Part shown: positions 23,390-34,399 of the stretch, piece by piece
Numbering within the stretch: position 1 is the stretch's first letter
How the letters are laid out: each line of letters starts with the position of its first letter
Assembly: GCF_008831285.2 (NCBI RefSeq)
Contig: NC_045139.1
Span: 4,996,704-5,060,703 of the forward strand
Direction of reading: 5' to 3'
From: Nymphaea colorata
Lineage: Eukaryota; Streptophyta; Magnoliopsida; Nymphaeales; Nymphaeaceae
Length of the DNA stretch: 64,000 nt
Program-made: the position numbers and the translations under genes
The notes under the pieces: generated by a model
Database searches by the model: none
What the model was told of the DNA's origin: nothing
The model's input: the letters and a program-made list of their open reading frames with translations, nothing else

Positions 23390-24343
23390 CTGGTGTTAAA
23401 AACCAGCTTAATACCTGCATTTTTGTAAGATGATACCAGGAAGTGCATCTCACAAAGAGAAGAGGAAAATGTTAGCTCTTCCACCATTTTACCACAGTTC
23501 ACCACAGAAGCATTCACAGTTCTCATGGACATTAACACATTCTACAATAAAAAATAAAAACATCAAGAAATAGAGGAAGAACAGGCCTACATGAAGATGC
23601 CATTCAGAGTTATCTACAGAATAAACAGATCATAATTTAGAACCATGTACACAAAACCAACAATTTATGCTGGGTCATGCAAAAAACACATAAAACAGAG
23701 ACAAAAACAGGAGCCCCTGAAGCTTCTATAGTGGAACCACTCACTACTGCCGAACAACTCCACAGATTAAATTCCTTTATATCTACATTCCCCATCTCAC
23801 AACATTACAACATTATTTTGATTAGACATGATTCTGACATGCTCGGTCCAGCAGTACATGCACACAAAAGAATCAACTAAACAACCAGGGTCCAGCAGCC
23901 TCACGTTTTGGGATCAAATATGAGAGAACCAACTGCCCATATTGGAGGCATGCACGTTTTTTTTCATGGCTTCATAATCTATGTTCTATAAGGTATACCA
24001 CAAAAGAGAGAATTCAGACAGATACAGTTTCCACAAGCTACACCTTAAACGCCAAACACCACCATCGTGTTGCATCTCTCAAGTTCAACCAAAGAAAAAC
24101 AATGTGAATATGCTGGTATACGTCTAGAGGGGCTAAAGGAAGAAGCACCTGGTATATCAAGAAAGCCTTGGGAGATGCTATGTTGCCGCCATGGCACACA
24201 ATCATATGACAAATAATGCAGCATGTCGTTGATACAGTATACCGCACCAATCTGTTTTTCACTTCAAAAGTGGAAAATTCACATAGTAATTAAGGCTATA
24301 TAAATAGCTCATCGATACCACTTCTTCCATTTGATTTCGCTTT
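23390..24343. other. Spacer between the RS-like and PPR genes
   Basis: Contains the presumed promoter and leader of the RS-like gene and the 3' UTR of the PPR gene (both minus strand). No exon could be supported. Confidence 0.4.
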
Positions 24344-26242
24344 TCACCAGTAATCACCACACGAACAACTACCACCTTTAAAATGATGAAAACGGTTTGC
24401 ATCCCTCACAATGATTTCTCGTTCCACAATCTTTGATATCAACTTAGTAGCACTGTGGCAATTTTCACAGACTCGAAGGTTTTTGCTGATCCTAATGGTT
24501 GTACCTGGAGCTGTATTGATGATCCCAAATGCAATTGCCAACATCTCACTATGAATAGAGAAAATATGATTTTTCAAAGGAGAGTTTAGATCACCAATCA
24601 CAGTGCTCCTTGGTATTTCAGAGCACACTTCCTCCATTCGTGCTGCTAAACTCTTTAACATTAAATGAATCTCTTCAAACTGAGGATGCGATGCATTTCC
24701 CACCAAAAAACTGTGAATAATCCTACCATGCTCTATAAAACTGCATCCAGGAACCTTTGCCAATCCTTTGTCTTTCATCACAATTCTAAGTTTATCTGCA
24801 TCATCTAATCTCCCAGCATCAGCATATATGTTAGAAAGGCAAACAAAATGCCCAGTATCCTTAGTTTGGAGTTGAAATAGCTCTTGTGCTGCAACCTCTC
24901 CAAGTTCAGGATTTCGATGAATCCGACAAGCACCGAGCAATGCTCCCCAAACACATGTATTGGGTGCAATTGGCATTGCTTTGATGAAATCATAAGCCTC
25001 CTGTAAACGACCAGCACGACCTAGAAGATCAGTCACACATGCATAATGCTCAATCCCAGGCATTATGTTATGCTCTAAGGACATGGATTTGAAGCACTTC
25101 AAACCATAATCAACAAGGCCAGCATGACTACAAGCAGAAAGTAGAGACACAAACATAACATAATCTGGTTTCACATTATTTAACAACATCTCTGAAAAGG
25201 CCTGGACCACATTATTGCTTTGTCCATGAACACCGTATGCAGTAATCAGGGCACCCCAAGAAATGACATCAGGTCTCTCTATCAAATCAAATGCCTGACG
25301 GGCCATGTCTATACTTCCACACTTGGAATACAAGTCTATAAGTGCAGTTCCAACAATCGCATTAAGTTCTATTCTATTTCTCATCAAGAAACCATGAATG
25401 CACCTACCATAACCTAAAGAGCCTAAATGAGCAGAAGCAGAAAGGACAGCAACAATTGTAAACGCGTCGACTGTAACCAAATTCTCTGATAGCTGCAATT
25501 CACGAAACAACATCAATGACTCTTCAGCACGACCATTTTGTGCACATCCAGAAATCATTGAATTCCAAGAAACCAAGTCCCTAATAGGCATTTCATCAAA
25601 CAATCGTCGTGCATGGTCCATTAGCCCACATCTTGCGTACATATGCAATAAAGCAGTCCCCATGTAAACATCAGTGTCCAAACCAATGATAATAAGACGA
25701 CAATGTGTTGCTTGCCCAATGAAAGAGTAAGATAACTCAGCACATGCTTTGAGAACAAATGGAAAGGTGAATTTATCTGGCAACGACCCATGGCTAAGCA
25801 TTTGGGAGTATAAGCTCACAGCCTCTAGGTTGTGTCCATTTTTGACATAAGCCCTAATAATTGCATTCCATAGGAAGATGTGCTTCTCCCTAGCATTATC
25901 AAAGATAAGGCGAGAAAATAAGATACCACCATAAAGTGAATAAGACGTTATCAGCTTGGCAGCCAAAAGGTTACTGTGTTGAAAACCGGTGACCAAGAGT
26001 TGGCAATGGACTTGATGCAAGGATGCTAAATTGGAAGAAGAAGTGAGGAGAGACACAAATCTGTCCATCAACAATTGCTTGTAGGAAGAGGCAACATCAA
26101 CATCAGCACTTATACGTTTATGGTTCTGGGTAATGACAGAATCATTCCAGTGAGAAAGGAACCGTAGGCAGCTACTATGTGTTAGACCCTCAACAAAGAT
26201 GAAACGTTTCACTATCTGTGATGCTGGCAAGGGAATCTTCAT
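24344..26242 (-). CDS. DYW-class pentatricopeptide repeat protein (organelle RNA editing factor)
   Basis: 632 residues. The N-terminus (MKIPLPASQIVKRF and on) is basic and hydroxylated, fitting a mitochondrial or plastid presequence. Alternating P, L and S PPR motifs follow, for example DLVSWNSMISGCAQNGRAEE, VGTALIDLYSKCGSIDMARQ and PDVISWGALITAYGVHGQS. Then come the E-type region (NTCVWGALLGACRIHRNPEL) and a PGCSFIEHGRIIHSF PG box. The DYW deaminase domain has HSE (564-566), CENC (592-595) and the terminal DYW triplet, so the zinc-binding and catalytic residues of the cytidine deaminase are intact. The stretch just before HSE is divergent from the usual KE-rich consensus. The body lacks introns, as is typical. 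A splice acceptor precedes the ATG (ttaacaag at about 26268), and upstream exons are likely. The editing target cannot be read from sequence here. Confidence 0.92.
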   Translation of the reverse strand: MKIPLPASQIVKRFIFVEGLTHSSCLRFLSHWNDSVITQNHKRISADVDVASSYKQLLMDRFVSLLTSSSNLASLHQVHCQLLVTGFQHSNLLAAKLITSYSLYGGILFSRLIFDNAREKHIFLWNAIIRAYVKNGHNLEAVSLYSQMLSHGSLPDKFTFPFVLKACAELSYSFIGQATHCRLIIIGLDTDVYMGTALLHMYARCGLMDHARRLFDEMPIRDLVSWNSMISGCAQNGRAEESLMLFRELQLSENLVTVDAFTIVAVLSASAHLGSLGYGRCIHGFLMRNRIELNAIVGTALIDLYSKCGSIDMARQAFDLIERPDVISWGALITAYGVHGQSNNVVQAFSEMLLNNVKPDYVMFVSLLSACSHAGLVDYGLKCFKSMSLEHNIMPGIEHYACVTDLLGRAGRLQEAYDFIKAMPIAPNTCVWGALLGACRIHRNPELGEVAAQELFQLQTKDTGHFVCLSNIYADAGRLDDADKLRIVMKDKGLAKVPGCSFIEHGRIIHSFLVGNASHPQFEEIHLMLKSLAARMEEVCSEIPRSTVIGDLNSPLKNHIFSIHSEMLAIAFGIINTAPGTTIRISKNLRVCENCHSATKLISKIVEREIIVRDANRFHHFKGGSCSCGDYW

Positions 26243-29200
26243 TAATTCCTTACTTGACTCTCCACCTTGTTAACACAAAATAAGTAGTTAGAGATAAAAA
26301 AACAACAATTTTCCCCTTATTCATGCCTAACCAGTATGAGATTGACAAACCCATTCTTTCCATTATTTCGATTATGCCTTTATAATTTGGCAGGAAGAGC
26401 ACAAATTAATTGACAGAAAAACATACACAAACCCAACCAGGCTTTACAAGAGTTCATAGGCAGGTCAGAACAGAACAGATCAAATAAAGAGTGTCCGAGA
26501 ACAAAAGCTTGAACCCTGTATTCCTTCAATGTGAGCTCTTCAGAGAATTTACTTAACGGGACCATAAGCATGTAACTAAAGCAACGTAATGTCATAAATT
26601 AATAAACAAAAAATGTAAAAGGAGTTTTTATTATTTACATTTTTCAAATTGTATTATATTATATATGACAGGATTTGCTGCAAAAATTTTGAAAACATCA
26701 TGGATTTACCTGTTCTGAAGTTTCATCAAAATAAAATTCAAGAATATTATGCTTCCTCAATCTTTACTTTAAAGTTTAAATTAAAAAACAATAAGTATCT
26801 AATCACTTTAATCCGGATCTATGTGGTTAAAAACACTAAGCAGAGCCTCAACAATGACCAACTAATAACATAAAATACTAAATGCTATTACGTATAGTCA
26901 ACAAAAAAGAAATGTAGAACCATCAACTTATAACAATAAAACAATTAAAAAAATGCAGGATAACACAGGCACACTAAACATTTCATAGCTTCACAATAAA
27001 TATAAAAAGGTGTTTGGAAGATCAAATTTAATGAAGTTGAACTACTAAGGTTCACAAGTTATATGGCACCCGAAACAGAAATTCACATGCAAATATCAAT
27101 GGTTCTCAATGTTATAGAGAATGACAAATCTTAATGTTTCCTAAATGCCAACTACTAAATTTACTTTTAATTTTTGAACCCAAAATCCAAAACAAAACCT
27201 AAAAATTACCAATTTAGTTAAAAATTACATTAGGCACTCAAGATAGAAATAGATTAAGCAATGAATTTTTTGTCGAACAGCTAGCCTAAGTGATCAGCGA
27301 AACCAGGGAGCCTAGGCAAGCCTTTGACAATATAGATCAGAATAAAAGAAGGTGAATCTTCTTAAGTTTTTGTATATATTAAGTAGATACTATATAGAAA
27401 TACATATAATTTTTTAAATTAATAACAAACAGGATGTCCCAACAAAGGTCCTAGTTGTATGGATACTGTTCACTAGTCAAATAAAGAATTTTTTTTTTAA
27501 ATACTCTCTCCATAGTAACGTCTCAGAGTTTTAAACGGCGAGGTTTTTCTCGGGTATAATATGGCGAGCATAAAAAAATATAAAAAATACAGTAAATTTT
27601 TAAAAATTTTAAAAACTTAAAAATGGGGGAAAAATAAAATAAGTGAGAAATTAATAACACAAACATCAAAAGATAAGTAGATTTGCAACAAATAAAAAAT
27701 AGAAAATGAAAAAAAACTGTTTGGCATTAAAAAAACTGAAAAAAATAAAAAATGAAAAACAAGTGAAAATACGCAAAAGAAACACGTCAAAAACGGGTTT
27801 AAAACGTGTTTTTTTAGTTTTTAACGTTTTTTTTAAGAAAACACTTTTTTTAATTTTTAAACGGCCATTTAATTTATCGATTTTTTGTCAAAAACAAAAA
27901 ACACGTTTTCTGTGACTCTAAATAAAAGGAAGTATACATGTGAAAGAATGCATGTAATACTGTTAGCCTTCACATTCACGCTGACAAGCAACTCAGGCAC
28001 ACTAACTCTCGGTGAAAGCCCAGCCTTCACTTAGAACAGGGAGAATTTCATTCTCTTTAGGGTTTTAATCTCTGTTTAGCTTTATACATGCAATAAGTGG
28101 GGTGGGTTAGACTCTCTAATTACCTCCCCAACCTGTGTACTGGGTCCATTAACCGACCCACTAACCAAACTCCCTAAGACTTCGTAACCTCAAACTGACT
28201 CAAGTAAAGCAAACGACTCAGCTCAGAACAGATACCTAACACATCCTTTTTCTTTACCTTTATTTCTATAAAGTAAAGATGAAACATTTTCCTTTCGAGG
28301 GCAAGAAAAAAGACAAAATAAATATACAGAAAGTTAAGGGTCAAAAAATCAACAGACTCGTCTTAGTTTTCTTAGAATTTGCAAGAAGTAAATAATTAGT
28401 GAGATCGGAGAACTCCTCCAAACAAAAGAACCTACCCTGAGATGGCATCTTTGGCCGATCTTCAACTATATTTCCATGAACATAAAGAGACAGGCATGGT
28501 AATTTTTGTCAGCTTCTAGAACACTAGCCTAGTTCAGTGACAAAAAAAAGGCTGTTCATCACCTAATTTACAGAATAGAAAATGGGAACTGCATTTATGC
28601 AACCAATACCAACCAACAAGATATAAATTGAATATTAAATTGGGGTTAAAGATATATCATTAAAAAATTTCAAGTTCAACAACCTGTGTTTCAGAAAAAA
28701 ACTCAACTTTTACAACCAAAAAAAAAAAAAAACTGACTGCTAAATAAGCATCTCAAGTACTTGACTCCAAAAAAATAGAATTCATGTGCATCAAATCGTT
28801 TACCAATTATTTAGTTACATCAAGAAATCCATGCTGTAATACTATCAATCAACAGTTTGTTTCACATCCCAATAGTCCAATTACTTATAATATATATATA
28901 TATATATAGCTAATTTTTACTTGTAGGCTTTAAATGAATAACCTAAATGCCTAAAACTAGTGAACTGAACCAATTTAGTGACATCAAGAAATTTTTCATG
29001 TACTCATTGATCACCAACAGGATATACTTATCTGGTGTCTAATTCTTGTTCATAAATTTTCCAGAAAGCCACCCCAAAATCTCACAAAGTTACCCATCTA
29101 TTTGTGTGGCCACAAACATCTGTGAGTTCTCTTGACAGCAAAAAAAATACTATATCACTTAAACTTTACATTTCTGCCAACGTGTTTAGGCTTTCAACTA

Positions 29201-30733
29201 AATGTTCTCTTCTCTTCTTATATCTTTATCAAGTGGGGGAACTCAACCTGGAAACTCCTTTCCAGTTTCCCCCTTTATCAACAAACTTCTGCACAGATTA
29301 GCAATGAAGGATTTGATCATTTGAATGATACATATTCTTGGCATCAAAATCAACAAGTTCACAACAGCTTATTTATCAACCATTTTTTTAGGATTAATCC
29401 ATGCTTTGGTCAAGCATAATGTAGATTGCGGATTGCAAGCCTATGTCAATGCCGATGATATGAGGCCTTCCACAACTGAAAGTCTGAAAGCAACAAAAAA
29501 TTTTCATTGTCCACATTTATAGTGTTTGATTGGAAGCGTTCAATATTTGCCAGTAACAGAACCAAAATTATCTAATAACACAAATCTACATGCCAAAACA
29601 TGTATTCTCCTATAAATCAACCCTCCTAAGTTCCTAACCTCTCAGAAAAAAAAAAGATCACCTGCTACATGAAGAGAATATTCTCTTATATCATTCGACC
29701 ATTAATAAGAACTGATCAAGTTCCTATTTGAGCAAGACCCATACTTCTGATCCCACACAACAAATCAATCTCCTCTTTAGCATCTGGGCTGAAGACCTAG
29801 GATGGTCCTCGTACAAATCAATTTTAGTCAGCTTGTAACCAAGTTTCTGCATTTTGATCTAACACATGCCAGTACTTTCACCAACCATTAAATAGATCAG
29901 TATTTGAAGTATCATATCCTAAGTTCATAACTTAAGCTCTGCGAACATTGTCAACCAAATTTATAAGAACAAATAAACACAAATATCGTAAATTCAGCAA
30001 TTCAGTAGATGATTAAACCACATTATTAAGTTCAGCAAATTAAATTCAGAAAATGGTAAAAGAAAGCAGGAGGAACTGCTTCAAAATGACCAATAATTCA
30101 CCAGTTGCAAATATGAGCTGTCTTATTTTAAATGGAAATGTTCTATATATTTTGATTGTAACTTCCAATTCTATCTCATTCTATCGTTATCAACACATTA
30201 CACAGAAACTTGCTCACTTGTACAACCCAATTTTGCAGCCAGCAAGAGAAGCAAATATACAATCTTCCCTCCATTTTGGAACTTTTTAGAAAAACAAAGA
30301 AGCAAGCACAAACAATCAAACGTTAAGCACCAGAACAATATATACCTTGTTCGGTGAAACACAGAACATGTGTACATCACAAACCACGAACAGGAAAAAT
30401 ATAAACTGCAACGAGAAAATTGCTGCAAAGATAGATCAGGCTCAGCCTTCTTACCTTATACAAATAGAAGCAGAGCCACCACCACTAGGTTCCCCCTTAG
30501 ATCTCTGGCACACAGTCAACTCCTTTCTCTTCCGCCCCAGCACCACCCTGGCACACCGTCCCCAAGAGTCAATAAGAAAAAACAAAAGAAAAAGACCCGT
30601 GGAGACGTCTGCTCGATGGAAGAGAAAAGGCACAGTGAAAGACGTAAAAATTGTCCGCTGAAAACCCTAATTCCAGAAACGAAAGTCCTGAAGAGACAAA
30701 CTACCATAGAGAAGAAGACACAAAAGAAATTAC
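26243..30733 (-). other. Probable leader introns of the PPR gene; AT-rich
   Basis: No long coding exon found in 4.5 kb. It includes a candidate small exon (about 28436-28535), a strongly A/T-rich stretch with ttttaaa/aaacgtgtttt inverted words (27480-27920), an (AT)n tract near 28890-28911 and several poly-A runs. The assignment as intron rests on the splice sites at its two ends and is an inference. Confidence 0.4.
28436..28535 (-). other. Candidate upstream exon of the PPR gene
   Basis: On the minus strand the donor CAGG|GTAGGT at 28436/28435 closes a frame reading VHGNIVEDRPKMPSQG in phase 1. The PPR exon has an acceptor (aacaag|) whose first bases, GT GGA GAG, complete a glycine and read GESSKEL into the known start MKIPL. 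The joined product could start at the ATG within KMPSQ, 16 codons upstream of the ATG used here (12 if counted to the second Met). The left end of the exon (acceptor near 28535) is uncertain. It may instead be entirely untranslated. Confidence 0.4.
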
Positions 30734-30836
30734 CTAGATAAGAAAAATCGACCCGCCGCCAGCAAGAGAGACGAAAGAGGGAAGACGACGGCACCGACGC
30801 GCCTCTTCCTCTTTCTCTCTCTCTCCCTTATGACGA
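30734..30836 (-). other. Probable 5' untranslated first exon of a minus-strand gene (likely PPR)
   Basis: The start is placed about 30 nt after the TATA box. The GA-rich, GC-richer leader ends at CTAG|GTAATT, a usable donor. No ATG-initiated coding frame of note. The nearest downstream minus-strand gene is the PPR gene 4.5 kb away. Confidence 0.45.
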
Positions 30837-30860
30837 CATCGAGACGCCCCTAGCTTCTGG

Positions 30861-30870
30861 TATTTATAGA
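30861..30870 (-). promoter_or_regulatory. Minus-strand TATA box
   Basis: tctataaata on the minus strand, followed 30 nt on by a CT/GA-rich start region and then a leader exon with a splice donor. It probably drives the PPR transcript. Confidence 0.55.
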
Positions 30871-33294
30871 CGAGGAGGGGCCGACTGTAATTTTTGCATG
30901 TTTGAGCTAAATGCCACTCACAGACTCACAGTGAATGCCGAGAGTAGACCGGGTCCGGGTTTAGGTTATCTAAATCTAATGCGGCCCCTAGATTTGCTGC
31001 CCACAAAACGTCATAATAACTTGATTTCTTATGAACTGTTATAACAAAAGAAACAACAAATAAATTGATTCTCTCATTTAATTTTTTCCCCTAAAATAAA
31101 TGATTTTAGTTTGGGGTGGATTTAGTTTTTATTGAAATCGACTAATCAGATTGTATGTAACCATGATCCAAACTCGAATTCGGACTCTATTCTTTTACAA
31201 CTAAATTCACGTCTGACCAACATAAAAACTGACAATTTATACGTAATCATATCTTAACTTTGTCCAATCGTAGTGGAATATCATATTTAGTGTTATACTT
31301 GGATTCCAGTAGTGACTGGATCTAAAGAGATTGAAAATAGATGGTAGGAAACCAAATTGGCCTTATATTTGGTGACATTTGTTGACCGCAGGTCTGAGAA
31401 CACCAAGGATCTCATGTTGTGGAATTGAGATGGAATCTTCCACCAACTGACCTTAAATCCATGGTTTTTTGTATATAGCATTAATTTGAGATCCATGCTA
31501 TCGAGATCCCTTGTTTGATGAAACTAGTATCTTACATGGCACAACTTTTAAAGCGCCCTCAGATTTCATATCCAAGACTATCAAACACAGCCTTACATCC
31601 CCAAATCTATTTATACAATTATAAAAGGTACTTCTTTTATATATTTGCTGAAGATTGATTAATTGATTTTATCACTAATTTGTTTGCTTCTTACGTTCCT
31701 TTCTTGCTTTTTTTTTATTCCATTTGTATTTTGTACTCTTTGATTTGCTCTTCCACAGGGATTAGTTTGAGGAACTCTGATCACTGCGTCACATATAATG
31801 TCATCAGCATATTGAACAATGAAACTAATGAATACATTGAATGAGAGAAGTGGCGAGAATATCATTGTTGCAAAGTCTGTCTGTGACAAAACTTACAGAG
31901 TTTAGATTTCATGCTTTCATTGGTGATGAATGTATTGTACTGGAGATTGCTTAGAAGTCCTATTTCTGGCGTTCCACGAAGGGGAAGACAGTGTTTTGTT
32001 TTATTGAAGGAACTGGTATGCTTCAGAAGATTTTGCAGAATAAGACTGTGTTGATTGTTACTTGGTAGTATATAGCAATTATAAGCACTAAGCTGGAGAA
32101 CAGAAATGGTTCCATGCAGGCAGCAGAGTCTTTGTCACTACATGGGATGAGGGAGCGCTTGCTTTTCATGGAATAAAATAACATGATATTTATAGGCGAA
32201 AAGCGTAATATGTAAATGAATCTCTCCAACTTTTCAGTTGGCATGCTTTTGGAGAAAGCTTTCCAGTTTTTTGTGTGGTTGTTCAGAGGAACTGAAAAAG
32301 AAAACTGCAATTTATGTATGGGATGTTTGTGGGTTGTGGCTATTCCTCAAGAATTGAAATTACGCTCTACCTCAAGAATCTTCCTCAAGACTTACCAAAA
32401 GCCAGTTGATTATTTATTCCGAGTGAAAGTGGATGATTCCATTACTGATGCACGAGAACTAATGCTTATGAAGGTTGACATTCCATTATCACAGTAGACG
32501 GTAGAGATGTTAGATCCCTTCTAACAATGATATTTGGCAGATGATATGATCAGCACAACTTTGTAAAAATTGCAAGAGCCATATGATGCAACTAGTGTTC
32601 ATAAAAGATCATCAAGCATGTTCATCAAATAAGAACATTTAACTTGAATTCTTCCACTTTAATGCTAATAATAACTATGATACAGAAAAAGTGAAGTGTG
32701 CTGTCAGCATGTCAATCATCCCTTTTTTCAAACCTCAGTATCCAAAGTGGTTCAAACAGACTAATGCAAGTTAAACAGGTTCTTAGACAGCGACAACCCG
32801 AACTTAGACCACTCAGCCTTTGGAGACTCCGACGTTCTGAAAGTGCTCTTGTTGTAATTGCCATGTTGGATTGGGTTTTTACTGAATCCTTTTCTTTTTC
32901 CCCAAACCTTCAACTTCTCCAACAATTAAGAAGATCCAGAGCATGGTCATAGTGATGATGGTTTCTTCTTGATCATGAACTGTCTCAAATAATGACCTGC
33001 ATACCAGAAAATCATGGAATTTCGTGGCAAGTGTGATCCCTATTGAGTACCATGTGATCCCTCTTTTTCCTATTGGCATGCACAACTGGTCATTATTTTC
33101 CTGTAGTATGCCATGCTTGATTACATTCTTAATTCTTTGTGATTGAACAGAATCTAATTTATTGAAGTTATAACTTTACCATTTTCTATCTCAATGGATG
33201 TAATACATTTCTTTTATTCTTGCCATTAGACTTATGACAAAATTTGTGACGATGAATGATCCTACTGCTGCTAAACTTTCTGAAATCACATTTC
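30871..33294. other. Intergenic region
   Basis: No gene supported. A 93-codon frame at 32216-32497 has no recognisable similarity. The right end merges into the duplicated PTST fragment. Confidence 0.4.
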
Positions 33295-34300
33295 ATGGAC
33301 TCAGCCATTGGTCTCAGTGTTGACGTAATTGCTTGCTTTCGAAGTCATCATAGATTATAAGCTATTTTGGTTGGTAGAAAAGAGGATCGATGTGCCCAAT
33401 TTGTTAAAATGCATTAAATAATTGACAGTAGAATAATATTTTCCTTTTCTCTTCTTGAGAAAAGCTGAACAGTAGATTTCCTTGGTCAAACCATGAATTC
33501 TGCGGTTACAAGTCACGAAGGAAGCTTCGATTAGATGTACAAATGAACTTGCAGATATGGAGCTTGAACTACAGATTAATGTTTTGTTGTTACCATATTG
33601 CTAATTCGTTCAATGTTAGCTGGACGCCAAGATGGTCAATGGTCATATAGGCATTAATTGGACTGGCAGAAGAGACAGCTAAATCTTGGGACCCCCCTCG
33701 TTCTAGGAAGATAATATAAAACATATTCAATCATAACTTCTCCGGGCTAGAAAATATTGCTGCAACTTACGTCTTCGTCAACAACCTTTTCTTCTATTTT
33801 ATATATTGAGAATGAAATTGTGGTGGCAGCTTGAAACTTCTTGCACATTTGCATTAATCACCTCTCCTGTCTTCCTCTTCAACGTCACCAAGATACACGA
33901 GGAAACCGAAGCAGAGGACCTGAAATTCAGGGATGTGTCTCAGCCATCGTTTGGCATCACAGTTACATGTGGTGGGCGATACCAGTGGTGGTAGCTCATC
34001 ATTGCAGAGGTGTTGCAGAACAACAAAAACATGAATGGTGGTCATAGGTGTACGCAAGAGCATGAAGAAACCATAACGATGGCAGCAGAGGTGACAGCAG
34101 GCAAGAGTGTGATAATAAAGAGTAGCAGACCAAATTTTATGTGTTCCAGATGCATGTAACACAAAATTAGGTTTCGAGAAAATACAGGTACTAGTAAATG
34201 CCGTCCAACAGCTAAGCCTTCCAAATTCAAAGTGTAGATAAGGTTCATAAAATGTTGAATACTCCTCAAAGATGACAAAGACAGAGCAAATAGGAGTGTT
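33295..34300 (+). pseudogene. Decayed partial copy of the PTST gene (exons 4-6 and introns)
   Basis: Aligns by eye to 46340-47960 of the intact PTST gene. The exon-4 equivalent (about 33506-33574) keeps 23 in-frame codons (LQVTKEASIRCTNELADMEL), but its acceptor cag has become cgg and its donor gt is lost. The exon-5 equivalent has an in-frame TAA after GSRKI-equivalent residues, and its donor is now at. The exon-6 equivalent is recognisable (ctgaaattcagggatgt, tttggcat). Introns are retained, so this is a DNA-level duplicate and not a retrocopy. About 0.6 kb of the source (roughly 47040-47645) is missing. It lies 100 bp beyond the 3' end of the Rpr2-type gene, so that gene's 3' UTR probably runs antisense into it. 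Confidence 0.85.
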
Positions 34301-34399
34301 GTTCCAAAGAATATGAGGAGAATTCTTTTTTAACCAAGACAAAACCTCTTCAAGTCTCCCAGAACAATAAAATACATTCAATACTTCCAATAAAAAAAT

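Noticed and set aside
32216-32497. 93-codon frame upstream of the PTST copy
   Set aside because: It reads somewhat protein-like, but no family was recognised and no flanking exon fits; left as non-coding.
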